The notes under the pieces: generated by a model | The model's input: only the letters and a program-made list of their open reading frames with translations | Databases searched by the model: none | What the model was told of the DNA's origin: nothing | Made by a program: the position numbers and the translations under genes | Assembly (NCBI GenBank): GCA_001600695.1 | Contig: BCKQ01000030.1 | Location: forward strand, 1-64,000 | Source: Ascoidea asiatica | Lineage: Eukaryota; Ascomycota; Saccharomycetes; Ascoideales; Ascoideaceae | Reading direction: 5' to 3' | DNA: 64,000 nucleotides | Shown here: positions 31,856-40,798 of the stretch, one piece after another | How positions within the stretch are numbered: the stretch's first letter is position 1 | Layout: the number at the start of each line of letters is the position of its first letter

Positions 31856-32967
31856 TTAGCTTTTAGAAATAGGTTCTTCTTCTGGAGCACTATCTGTATC
31901 ACTATCATTATCACTATCACTATCACTGGAATAATCACCAGTTAATGGCACATATTTCGGTATTATATTATTTTTCATTTCATCTTTAAATTTATTTTTA
32001 TTTTGTATATTTTGTATTGAATTTGATTGATTTTCCATTTTTATATCTTTGAGATTATTATTTAACTCTTTAGTATTTGATTTGATATTATTAGTTTCAG
32101 ATTCAATTTCAGATTCATTTTCAGAATTTGATTCAGATTCAGATTCAGATTCAGATTCAGATTCAGATTCAGATTCAGATTCAGAACTTGAATCTGAGCT
32201 TGAGCTTGAATCTGAATTAGAGTTATTTGAATCAGAGTTATTTGAATCAGAGTTATTTGAGTTTGAATCTGAAATTGAATTTAAATAATTTAATTTTGAA
32301 ATAATTTGAATATTATTAAATTGATTTAAAGTTGAAATATATAAAGTTGGGAATTCAATAATTGTTAAACCATTTAAAATATCAAAAAAAGTTTTATTTT
32401 TATTAATTTCATTATTAATATTATCAATTAATTTAATTAAAATATAATTTGAATTTTTTTTTAATTTTGTTTTAAAATAAATATTATAAGAAGGTAATGG
32501 ATAATTATTATTGAAATGTAATTCAATATCTTCTTTTTTTATTGACTTTAAATTTTCATTTNNATTTGATTTCAATTTCAATTTCAATTTCAAATCTGAA
32601 TAAGATTTTGAGAGATATAATTTTTTATGATTTTTAAATAAATAATTTTTAATATTTGTTGAATCAATGAGTTTATTTATGAATAATTTTTTAAAATCTT
32701 TAAAATCTTTAAAATCTTTAAAATCTTTTAAATTATTTGAGTTATTTTCAATANNATTAAATTGATTAAAATTATTTGAAAAAATAAATTCAATTGACCA
32801 AAAAAAATCTTTTGAAGTTGAATTTTTATAATCAAAACCAGATTTATTTAATAAAGAATTTTTCATACCATAAGGTAATTTAATAATTTTATAATTTTTT
32901 TCTTCATAAGTATATAAATTATTATTAATTGAAATATAATAACCATTATTTAATCTTTTTCTTGAAA

Positions 32968-33010
<43 letters not shown>

Positions 33011-33385
33011 TTTGGTAATTTTTTTTTTAAGTATTGAATTTTTTAAATTTATAAAAAATTCATCATTTTTTAAAATTTCAATATTTCTATTAATTTTTAA
33101 TAAAAAATTATAATCTCTTTGAATAATGATATTATTATTTTTTAAAATTGAATTATTTATATAATTTAAATTATTTTTTAAACCATTACATTCAAATTGA
33201 AGTTTATGATTTTTATTACAAATTAATGAACAAGTTTTAAATTTACATAAAGGACATTTATATTTAAATTTATTTATATGACAAATTTTACATAAATCTT
33301 GAAATTTTATATCTTTATTGTTATCATTTTTGTCTTTATTAGTATTTTCAGTATTAATATTATTATTTATTTGATCTTTATTCAT
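31856..33385 (-). CDS. BCD1: Box C/D snoRNP assembly factor Bcd1 (HIT zinc finger)
   Basis: Bcd1 is needed for stability of box C/D snoRNAs. 509 residues, longer than the ~366 of baker's yeast. The HIT-type finger is at about 30-65: CKICHINKFKYKCPLCKFK, then CSLICNKNHKLQFECNG. QRDYNFLLKI and IIKLPYGMKNSLLNKSGFD plus WSIEFIF follow as in Bcd1. The C-terminal third holds Ser/Glu and Ser/Asp dipeptide runs and ends acidic. Start is the ATG at 33385. It is divergent from VMA10, and I recall the same pair divergent in baker's yeast (YHR040W and YHR039C-A). Four N bases. Confidence 0.88.
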
Positions 33386-33500
33386 TTATTAATTAATTCA
33401 ATAGTTGTTATTTGTTATTTAATAGACCTTTATTTTATTTTATTTAGTTTAGTTTATTTTATTTTTTATTTGATTTAAAATTAAATTTTTATAAATCAAA

Positions 33501-33532
33501 ACCGGATAAGTTTATTCCGGTAACGGCACGTG
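33501..33532. promoter_or_regulatory. Imperfect dyad and CACGTG box between BCD1 and VMA10
   Basis: The divergent interval (33386-33698) carries an inverted repeat with arms ACCGGATAA and TTATTCCGGT (33501-33521, one-base bulge). Six bases later comes CACGTGA (33527-33533), the E-box bound by Cbf1-type proteins in yeasts. Both stand out in AT-rich DNA and lie centrally between the two start codons, so a shared bidirectional control element is plausible. The factors are inferred. Confidence 0.5.
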
Positions 33533-33698
33533 ATTGTCTAGTTTTAATCCGTTGTTTTAATTTTAATCACAAAGATTAAATTATAAATTTGGCTGCATTT
33601 CAATTAACTAAATAATTATCAATAAACAATTAATAATAATAATAANAATAANAATAAGATTAAGAGATTAAGAGAATAGAATTGGAATAAATAATAAA

Positions 33699-34123
33699 AT
33701 GGTGAGTATATATGTATTGAAGATTAAATAAGGAATGTAATGAGTTTGAATATAAATACTAATAATAATAATATATAATAGTCATCAAATACAGGAATTC
33801 AAACACTTTTAAAAGCAGAAAGAGATGCACATAAAATTGTAATTGAAGCAAGAAGTTATCGTACAAATAAATTAAAAGCAGCAAAATTAGATGCATTAAA
33901 AGAAATTTCAAATTATAAAGAAAAAAAATTTAAAGAATTAAAAAATTTTGAAATTGAAAATATTGATGTTAATGATAATGCAGATAAAGAATCTTTAAAA
34001 ATTATTAAAAGAGAAATTGAAATTTTAAATAAAACTGCAAATGATAAAAAAAATGAAGTTATTAAATTATTATATAATGCAATTATTAATCCAACACCTG
34101 AAATTCATATTAATTTTAAATAA
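33699..34123 (+). CDS. VMA10: V-ATPase subunit G (Vma10), one intron
   Basis: Peripheral stalk subunit of the vacuolar proton pump. Exon 1 is only the ATG (33699-33701). The 80-base intron (33702-33781) starts GTGAGT, has TACTAAT near 33757 and ends AATAG. Exon 2 (33782-34123) starts SSNTGIQTLLKAERDAHKIV. The product is 114 residues, the same as baker's yeast Vma10, whose gene also has an intron near the start codon. The protein is a charged helix throughout (EARSYRTNKLKAAKLDALKE) with the C-terminus PTPEIHINFK. It is divergent from BCD1. Confidence 0.92.
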
Positions 34124-34185
34124 ATTGAATATTTATTTATTTATTTATTTATTTATATATATATATATATAATTATTATAATTAA

Positions 34186-34578
34186 TTAAACTTTTCTTGA
34201 TTTAAATTTAATATCTTTTTTACCGCTGATAGTTTTTTCACTATTTTCACTATTTTTACTAATTTTCTCAGTATTTATATTATTTTCATTTTCATTTTCA
34301 TTTTCATTTTCATTTTCATTTTCATTTTCTTTTTCTTTTTGTTTTTTTAATTGAATATTTTTTCTAGCAGTATTTTGAATTTTTAAAATTCTTTCAGATT
34401 TTTGAATTAAAATAAATTGATGAATTTGAGCTAATGAAAATGCAATAATACTTAAGAATATAATTCTATAAAATAATGGAAATTCATTTAAAAATTCATT
34501 AATTGAAACAATATAATATAAAATTATTGCAGAATATTTATTTAATTTATTTAAAATTTCTTTAAAAATTTCATCCAT
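34186..34578 (-). CDS. Small predicted membrane protein, unknown
   Basis: 130 residues from the ATG at 34578. One hydrophobic segment near residues 39-56 (YRIIFLSIIAFSLAQ) is a good transmembrane candidate, and another at 15-33 (YSAIILYYIVSINEFL) is weaker. After residue 60 comes a basic helix, then an EN dipeptide run from a microsatellite, and a basic C-terminus (KKDIKFKSRKV). I recognise no family. It converges on VMA10 with 62 bases between stops. The ATG start and non-random N-terminal half make a real gene likely. Confidence 0.6.
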   Translation of the reverse strand: MDEIFKEILNKLNKYSAIILYYIVSINEFLNEFPLFYRIIFLSIIAFSLAQIHQFILIQKSERILKIQNTARKNIQLKKQKEKENENENENENENENENNINTEKISKNSENSEKTISGKKDIKFKSRKV

Positions 34579-34647
34579 TTGAATTTATTATTTATATTAT
34601 TAGTTACTAGTTATTAGTTATTAGTTATTAGTTATTAGTTATGATTG
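34579..34647. repeat. TTAGTTATTAG tandem repeat
   Basis: A short array of TAGTTAT units (about 34600-34640) in the leader of the small membrane protein gene, directly outside the left arm of the inverted repeat. Confidence 0.6.
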
Positions 34648-35075
34648 AATTGAATAGAAATGAATTGTTTTCAATGGAATGAAAATGAACAAAAATGAAT
34701 AAGAATGAAATCAACTGAAAATTCTTTTATTTCTCATGGGAGATAAGAGAAAGGGAAGGGAAAAGGGAAAAGGAAAGGGAAAAGGGCAGTGGTTACGCTG
34801 TGCTTATGTCAGCAGTGAGCTAAACTTAATCAACTTCTTCTGGCTCTGAAGTTGGCTGATTGAGTGAGTGGGTGAGTGATTGTTGTTTGAGTGAGTGATT
34901 GTTTGAGTGTTGCTGTTTCGTTGGTTGGCGCAAGTGGAAAAAGAAAAATGGTTTTATAACTGCAAAAAGAAACGACCCCGGACAGGATCGAACTGTCGAT
35001 CTTGAGATTACCTGCCAGTTAACTGGCTTTTAACCACTAACAGTCTCACGCCTTAGCCAGCTTGGCCACGGAGTC
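34648..35075 (-). repeat. Inverted repeat, left arm (with tRNA-Asn)
   Basis: About 430 bases whose reverse complement recurs at 36712-37159 with small differences. The inner end is exactly the 5' end of the tRNA-Asn gene. The outer end may extend further, but its partner runs into the assembly gap. It includes purine-rich GGGAAAAGGG runs and GAGTGAGT repeats. No LTR-like ends or coding sequence were seen, so it looks like a segmental inverted duplication, not a transposon. Confidence 0.85.
34973..35075 (-). tRNA. tRNA-Asn (anticodon GUU) with 29-base intron, copy A
   Basis: Minus-strand cloverleaf: acceptor GACTCCG pairing with CGGGGTC (one mismatch-tolerant pair), D arm GCCAAGCTGGCTAAGGC, anticodon stem TGAGA/TCTCA, anticodon GTT, T arm ACAGTTCGATCCTGT. 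The anticodon loop is CTGTTA-A after removal of a 29-base intron (35009-35037) at the usual place, one base 3' of the anticodon. The intron contains the palindrome GCCAGTTAACTGGC. Mature length is 74. The tRNA-Asn genes of baker's yeast have no intron. Confidence 0.92.
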
Positions 35076-35281
35076 ATTTACACATCAAAATTAGAAACCT
35101 TTAACTATGGTAGCTGCAAAGTATCCTTTTATATTCTTATCGTATAATTTTTGACTTTATTTACCGCTGAAGTATAGATAAGGTTGCTACTTAAGATACT
35201 ACTTAAGATACTATAGATACTATACTTAAGATACTTAAGATACTAAAGATACAGAATATACTCAATGCAATAGGAAAGAAC

Positions 35282-36574
35282 ATGGAGATAAAAATGGAAT
35301 TGAATAGTGGTAATGTATATGACAATGACAATGACAATGATAATGATAATATAAGTGACATTGGCGACGTAAGTGATATAAGTGATACAATTGATGATTT
35401 AAGTGATGATGATATTGAAGATGATAATGATATTATTGAAAATGAAGAAGAAATTAAATCATATCCAAATTCAATATTTACAACTTTTGGTATGTTTATA
35501 ATTGATGAAATTCATTATTCAAATTCATTAATTAAAAGTAAATATAATATAATTGGTGGTGGTGGTACATTTGCAATAATTGGTTCAAGAATTTCATTAT
35601 CTTATAATAATAATAATACTANAAANTGTTCATGGATTTTAGATAAAGGTAAAGATTTTCCAAAAGATATTGAAAATGAATTAAATTTATTAAATACTGG
35701 AATTATAAAAAGATTAAATTTAAATAGATTTACAACAAAAGGTTCAAATATTTATTATGATAATGATTTAAGAAAATTTAAATATTTAAATAAAAAAAAA
35801 AGAATAAAATTTAATCAAATTTTAAAATTTAAAAATATTTTAAATTCAAAATCTTTTCATTTTATTTGTTCAAATGATAGAATTTATAAAATTTTAAAAA
35901 ATTTTAAAAATTCAAATTTAAANTTAAATTTAAATTCAATAATTCTTGCTTGGGAACCAATACCAAATGATTTTTCAATTTTAAATAATTTTAAAAAAAT
36001 TATGAAAAAAATTAATATTTTTTCACCAAATTCTGAAGAAGCTTCTAGATTTTTTAATATTAAAGAACCTAAAAATAAATTAGATTTACAAAAATTAGCT
36101 TATAAATTTAAACCATATTTAAATAATAATAAAAATTTTAAAAATAAATGTGGTATAATTTTAAGATGTGGAAAATTTGGTTGTTTTATTTTATCAAATA
36201 ATAATAAATCATATTCAAATTGGTTACCAGCTTATTATAATGATGATAATAACAATAATAATAACCAAAATAAAATTATTGATCCAACTGGAGCTGGTAA
36301 TACATTCTTAGGTGCTTTTCTTACAACTTTTATATTATCAAATTATAATTGGGAAATTTCTGGAATTTTAGGTAATATTGCTTCTTCTTTTACAATTGAA
36401 CAAATTGGTATACCAAAATTATCAAAAAAATTTAATTCAATTGAAAATTCAAATTCAATTGAAAATTTTTGGAATAATGATACTTTATATAATAGATTAA
36501 AAATTTATTTATCTTTTTTTAAATCTTCATATACAATTGATGAAATTATGAATATTTTAAAATCAAATAATTAA
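35282..36574 (+). CDS. MAK32: Mak32-like PfkB-family sugar-kinase homologue
   Basis: 430 residues. Mak32 in baker's yeast is needed for stability of the L-A particle that supports killer plasmid M1; the biochemical role is unknown. The N-terminal ~60 residues are acidic Asp/Asn repeats. Then come TTFGMFIIDEIHY and IIGGGGTFAIIGSRIS, the PfkB glycine region, WEPIPNDFSILNNF and SPNSEEASRFF. The C-terminal PfkB signature is DPTGAGNTFLGAFLTTF, with the Asp that is the catalytic base in active kinases. The text matches the Mak32 branch. The gene is enclosed by the two arms of the tRNA-Asn inverted repeat. Three N bases. Confidence 0.85.
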   Translation: MEIKMELNSGNVYDNDNDNDNDNISDIGDVSDISDTIDDLSDDDIEDDNDIIENEEEIKSYPNSIFTTFGMFIIDEIHYSNSLIKSKYNIIGGGGTFAIIGSRISLSYNNNNTXXCSWILDKGKDFPKDIENELNLLNTGIIKRLNLNRFTTKGSNIYYDNDLRKFKYLNKKKRIKFNQILKFKNILNSKSFHFICSNDRIYKILKNFKNSNLXLNLNSIILAWEPIPNDFSILNNFKKIMKKINIFSPNSEEASRFFNIKEPKNKLDLQKLAYKFKPYLNNNKNFKNKCGIILRCGKFGCFILSNNNKSYSNWLPAYYNDDNNNNNNQNKIIDPTGAGNTFLGAFLTTFILSNYNWEISGILGNIASSFTIEQIGIPKLSKKFNSIENSNSIENFWNNDTLYNRLKIYLSFFKSSYTIDEIMNILKSNN

Positions 36575-36711
36575 TTAATTCATATATAAATAAAAACAGT
36601 AAAATTTATTTTATTAAATTACATACAGCTTTAAAACTATTAAGTAAATAGTTGTAAAGTTACCAAATGAAAAAAAAAAAAAAATATTATAATTAACATT
36701 AATAAAAGCGT

Positions 36712-36821
36712 GACTCCGTGGCCAAGCTGGCTAAGGCGTGAGACTGTTAGTTGTTAAAAACTAAAAACTTGTTAACTGGCAGGTAATCTCAAGATCGACA
36801 GTTCGATCCTGTCCGGGGTCG
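36712..36821 (+). tRNA. tRNA-Asn (anticodon GUU) with 36-base intron, copy B
   Basis: The mature exons (36712-36749 and 36786-36821) appear identical to copy A on the other strand. The intron (36750-36785) is 36 bases. It keeps the 3' part GTTAACTGGCAGGTA but differs on the 5' side, so the long palindrome of copy A is lost. A T run follows the gene, as expected for Pol III. Confidence 0.92.
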
Positions 36822-37159
36822 TTTATTTTTGCAGTTATAAAAACATTTTTCTTTTTCCACTTGCGCCAACAAACAACAATCACCCACCCACTCAAACACT
36901 CACTCACTCACTCACTCAAACACTCCATCGTCAGTCAGTCAACAATCGTCACTCAGCCAACTTCAGAGCCAGAAGAAGTTGATTAAGTTTAGCTCACTGC
37001 TGACATAAGCACAGCGTAACCACTGGCCTTTTCCCTTTTCCCTGTTCCCTTCCCTTTCTCTTACCTCCCATGAGAAATAAAAGAATTTTCAGTTGATTTC
37101 ATTCTTATTCATTTTTGTTCATTTTCATTCCATTGAAAACAATTCATTTCTATTCAATT
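36712..37159 (+). repeat. Inverted repeat, right arm (truncated by gap)
   Basis: Reverse complement of 34648-35075 with scattered substitutions and indels, for example in the GGGAAAAGGG runs and the TCACTCA repeats. It ends abruptly where the run of N starts, so its true outer end is unknown. Confidence 0.85.
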
Positions 37160-37259
37160 NNNNNNNNNNNNNNNNNNNNNNNNNNNNNNNNNNNNNNNNN
37201 NNNNNNNNNNNNNNNNNNNNNNNNNNNNNNNNNNNNNNNNNNNNNNNNNNNNNNNNNNN
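37160..37259. other. Assembly gap of 100 N
   Basis: Exactly 100 N bases, the common placeholder for a gap of unknown size. It directly abuts the right inverted-repeat arm, which suggests that the repeat stopped the assembler. Order and orientation across it are therefore not proven by this sequence. Confidence 0.97.
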
Positions 37260-37531
37260 TTTTTTTTGTCCTGAGTGTCCTAATTTGTTAAATGGATATT
37301 TCAATTTCCGTTGTAATTCTAAAATTCTTCCGTGGTACGGACTTTTTTATATCCGTTTTACTCATCTTTCTTTTTTAATTGGTTAAATTTCGACTTTATT
37401 TAAGACTTTAAGATAAGAATATTATTTCTATAAACAACAATGTAATAATAATATTTATAACTATAACTATAACTATAACTATAACTATTATAATTATAAT
37501 TATAATTATAATTACAAATTTTTTTATTAAA

Positions 37532-38218
37532 ATGTCTAGATGTGCTTTTGTTGAAAGAGTAACAAATGAAACAAAAATTCAAATATCTTTAAATTTAGAT
37601 GGTGGAGAAATTTCATTACCAAAAGAATCTTTATTTAAAAATTCAAATAGAGAAAAAAATTATATAAATGAATTAAATCAATTTAAATTAAATAATAATT
37701 NAAATCAATTAATTCTTATTGATACTGGAATTGGTTTTCTTGATCATATGTTAAATGCTTTAGCAAAACATTCTGGTTGGTCAATAATTATTGAATGTAT
37801 TGGAGATTTATTTATTGATGATCATCATTCAACTGAAGATATTGGTATAACTTTAGGTTTAACTTTTAAAAAAGCTTTAGGTCATATTAAAGGTATAAAA
37901 AGATTTGGTTTTTCATATGCTCCTTTAGATGAAGCTTTATCAAGATGTGTAATTGATTTATCAAATAGATCATATTCTGTAATAAATTTAAATTTAAAAA
38001 GAGAAAAAATTGGTGATTTAAGTTGTGAAATGATACCTCATTTTTTTGAAAGTTTTGCTCAAGGTTCTTCAATAACAATTCATGTAGATAATTTAAGAGG
38101 TTTTAATGATCATCATAAAGCTGAAAGTGCTTTTAAATCAATGGCTATTGCTTTAAAAGATTCTATTTCTAAAACTGGTACAAATGATATTCCAAGTACA
38201 AAAGGTGTTTTATTTTAA
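37532..38218 (+). CDS. HIS3: Imidazoleglycerol-phosphate dehydratase
   Basis: Sixth step of histidine synthesis, converting imidazole glycerol phosphate to imidazole acetol phosphate. 228 residues against ~220 in baker's yeast. [20 protein letters not shown] is the family start. The two manganese-binding repeats are clear: [16 protein letters not shown] plus [11 protein letters not shown], and [14 protein letters not shown]. An Asn-rich insert near residue 50 holds one N base. The leader (37260-37531) has TTCCGT/ACGGA words and a TAACTA array but only a weak Gcn4-like word (TTACTCA). It converges on MRP51. Confidence 0.95.
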   Translation: MSRCAFVERVTNETKIQISLNLDGGEISLPKESLFKNSNREKNYINELNQFKLNNNXNQLILIDTGIGFLDHMLNALAKHSGWSIIIECIGDLFIDDHHSTEDIGITLGLTFKKALGHIKGIKRFGFSYAPLDEALSRCVIDLSNRSYSVINLNLKREKIGDLSCEMIPHFFESFAQGSSITIHVDNLRGFNDHHKAESAFKSMAIALKDSISKTGTNDIPSTKGVLF

Positions 38219-38338
38219 TTACATTTATATAATTGTTTATATATATATATTTCACTTCATTTATTTATTTACATATATTTATATTTACATATATTTATAT
38301 TTAAATTCATATTTAAATTCAAAGTTATTATATAATAA

Positions 38339-39463
38339 TTATTTTGGTTTATGTAAATATGCTAAAAATTCATTAACTTGTTCATATCCATTATTTTTAA
38401 AACTTGAATTTTTTTTAGATTTTGAAATTTTACCATTCATACTACTTGACATATCTTTTAAATCAATATCACTATTTGTAATTGAAAATGGTTGAACTTC
38501 TAAAGATACTTGTCCTTTATTATTCATATAACTATTTGATACATTAAATGGTATCATAACTTCTCTATAATGAACATTTGGTTGATGTTTTGCATTTTGA
38601 ATTGAAGTTTTTGATCCATCAACTGTAGTTATAAATCCTGCAACTGCTGAATAATTTTTTTCTAATGAATTAACTAATCTACCTGGTGAAATATTATTTG
38701 AATGATATCCAAATATGGAATTTTTTAATCTACCATTTAAATTATATGATAATCCACCAAATCCTTGAATTTGTTCAGGAATTTCATTAATATTAATTAA
38801 ATTTTTTGAATTACTTTTAGAATTATTATTTTTTAAATTTTTTAAATTTTTTAAAATTTTTTTATTTTTTAATAAAAATTCAATAATTTCAAATGTTAAA
38901 TCATCTCTTGAATTAAAATTTTTTGAAGTTTCAATAAATTTTTTTGGATATTTATTAATTAAAAATTTTTTAAATTTAATTTTTAAATCTGAAAAATTAT
39001 TTAAAATTAAATTTAATTCTTTCTTAGAAATTTTTGAATTAATATTTAAAATATCACTTATTTTCTTAGTTGTGAAATCATTATTTAAAAAACTATTACT
39101 TTTTAATGTTGAACCATGAAATAATGGATTAATTTTAGATTTATTTATCTCATTTTTTTTCGAAAGTGGAATACCTAATTCTTGAAATCTAGATTTAATC
39201 CAATTAAAACCAGAATCAGTTTCAAATTTAGTCATATGTTCAATAGAATCTAAATCATCTAAAACTATATAATTTGATTTAATTTTTTTAGGTAATGAAG
39301 ATTTTAAACCCCATTCTTGTCTTGAAAGATTTGAAGATGTTGTTTGAATTATTTGACTTTTTGGTACTCTTTTAACTATAATTGGATTATAATTATCAAA
39401 AGATTTTGGAATTTGTGCTAATCTAGAACTACTCAAAAGAGTATTTAAAGCTCTACTTGACAT
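38339..39463 (-). CDS. MRP51: Mitochondrial small-subunit ribosomal protein Mrp51
   Basis: 374 residues. Mrp51 is a mitoribosome small-subunit protein linked in baker's yeast to initiation on mitochondrial mRNA leaders. Diagnostic text: LLSSSRLAQIPKSF, SNLSRQEWGLKSSLPKKIK, YIVLDDLDSIEHMTKFET, and the C-terminal part GRLVNSLEKNYSAVAGFI and HYREVMIPFNVSNSY. The N-terminus is basic and Ser-rich, consistent with import. The middle is Asn/Lys-rich and divergent. Start is the ATG at 39463. The 120-base gap to HIS3 is convergent. Confidence 0.85.
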   Translation of the reverse strand: MSSRALNTLLSSSRLAQIPKSFDNYNPIIVKRVPKSQIIQTTSSNLSRQEWGLKSSLPKKIKSNYIVLDDLDSIEHMTKFETDSGFNWIKSRFQELGIPLSKKNEINKSKINPLFHGSTLKSNSFLNNDFTTKKISDILNINSKISKKELNLILNNFSDLKIKFKKFLINKYPKKFIETSKNFNSRDDLTFEIIEFLLKNKKILKNLKNLKNNNSKSNSKNLININEIPEQIQGFGGLSYNLNGRLKNSIFGYHSNNISPGRLVNSLEKNYSAVAGFITTVDGSKTSIQNAKHQPNVHYREVMIPFNVSNSYMNNKGQVSLEVQPFSITNSDIDLKDMSSSMNGKISKSKKNSSFKNNGYEQVNEFLAYLHKPK

Positions 39464-39772
39464 TTTACTCCAATATCTCTATAAAATATCTTCACACTTG
39501 AATATAAGTCAATTACTTATTTATTTTATTATTTATATATTTATATTCTATTTAAAACCATTTCCTTTCATTTTCATTTCGTTTTCATTTCGTTTTGTTC
39601 CAAATGTGAAAAAATCATTTTTATTGGAAGCTGTGATTATAAAATCATTTACGTAATCAGATTACATAATAGGGTTAATTATCCGCAATCTTCAATTGAC
39701 ATATCCAAAGTCACGGATAATCATTTCATGCGGAAAAATATCATTTTTTTTTATTTATTTTCAGTTTCCAGC
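39464..39772. promoter_or_regulatory. MRP51 promoter region with TCCG/CGGA words
   Basis: It contains TTATCCGCAAT, TCACGGATAAT and TGCGGAAAA within 39675-39735, the same CGGAT-type words found near NMD3/APS3, BCD1/VMA10 and upstream of CPA1. Also TTACGTAATCAGATTACATAAT, an inverted TACGTAAT/ATTACATAA-like element near 39648-39670. No gene is seen. Confidence 0.4.
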
Positions 39773-40798
39773 TCACAATTCGTCGTGTTTGTCCTGTTGA
39801 TTTTGCTGTTTTTGCTGCTTTTGTTTCTTCTCTTGACTCTTCTTGGAGGAGGCTCTCTTGGGACCCTTAGAATTCTTCGACTTTTTGGATTTCTTAGCAG
39901 AACTAGAGGAATTATCTTTCTTAGGAGATTTACCNGATTTAATTTGATTTAAAATTTCATATCTTTCACTACCAGGTCCTTCTAATGGAATAATTCCATA
40001 ATTTTTTTTGAAAAATTCACTAAAGGTTTCTTTTGAATATTTACCTTTATAAATATCTGATTTATTAGTCTTTGGATCATAAATTATAAACATTGGAGCT
40101 TCAACTTCTTCTTCACTACCAAAAATTAATTTAAATGCTTGATTAATTTGAATTTTATTTGAATCTTTTAATTGTAAATAACCTAAATCTAATAATGATA
40201 AATAATCTAAAGCTAAAGATTTGAATAACACTGAAGGTTTATCTTTTTTTGTTATTAATAATAATTTAATTTTATTATTATTATTAATTGAAATCCAATC
40301 TTTAATTTTTGAAATACTTAATCTTTTTGAATAATTTTTAATTCTTGTTAATGAAAAATCAATAATTGCCTTTGATGATCTTTCACCAAGATATTTTTCA
40401 TTTGCAAAATTATTTCTAATATTTTTCTTAGTTGATAAATTATTACTATTTAAATCAATTTTTGGTGGTCTAAATACTAAAATTGTTGGAAATCCTTCAA
40501 CTCTATATTCTGCACATAATTGTTTATTTATCTCTAAATCACAATTTACTGCTCCAACATTAATAATATCTTTTAAATTTTTACCAATTTTTTTATATGA
40601 ATTTTTTAAATTATTACAATGTCCACACCATGGAGCATAAAATTCAATAATTGATGTATAATTTGTATTGAATACAACTTCTTTAAATGTGCTTGGATTT
40701 AACTCATAAACATTTGTTCCTGAATAAAACCCAACTCCTGATCCAATTACTAATTTTATCAAATTNAAAAAATATAATAGATAACAAATATTCTTCAT
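39773..40798 (-). CDS. MPD1: ER protein disulfide isomerase Mpd1
   Basis: 341 residues. Signal peptide of about 22 residues (MKNICYLLYF to VIGSGVGF). One thioredoxin domain follows with the active site APWCGHC (Cys58 and Cys61) and cis-Pro loop VEGFPTILVF. The C-terminus carries a Lys/Ser/Gln-rich tail ending in HDEL, the retrieval signal for the ER lumen. The single thioredoxin domain and length fit Mpd1, a partner of Pdi1, more than Pdi1 itself. An N base lies in the signal peptide and another near residue 288. Confidence 0.92.
   Translation of the reverse strand: MKNICYLLYFXNLIKLVIGSGVGFYSGTNVYELNPSTFKEVVFNTNYTSIIEFYAPWCGHCNNLKNSYKKIGKNLKDIINVGAVNCDLEINKQLCAEYRVEGFPTILVFRPPKIDLNSNNLSTKKNIRNNFANEKYLGERSSKAIIDFSLTRIKNYSKRLSISKIKDWISINNNNKIKLLLITKKDKPSVLFKSLALDYLSLLDLGYLQLKDSNKIQINQAFKLIFGSEEEVEAPMFIIYDPKTNKSDIYKGKYSKETFSEFFKKNYGIIPLEGPGSERYEILNQIKXGKSPKKDNSSSSAKKSKKSKNSKGPKRASSKKSQEKKQKQQKQQNQQDKHDEL

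Noticed and set aside
34648-37159. Inverted repeat as a Ty-like transposon or pair of LTRs
   Set aside because: No TG...CA ends, no coding content between arms other than MAK32, and the arms are on the 3' side of the tRNA genes, while Ty1/Ty3-type elements insert on the 5' side.
37260-37400. Strong Gcn4 site before HIS3
   Set aside because: Only TTACTCA and GAGTGTC words are visible after the gap, not TGASTCA; a true site may lie in the gap.
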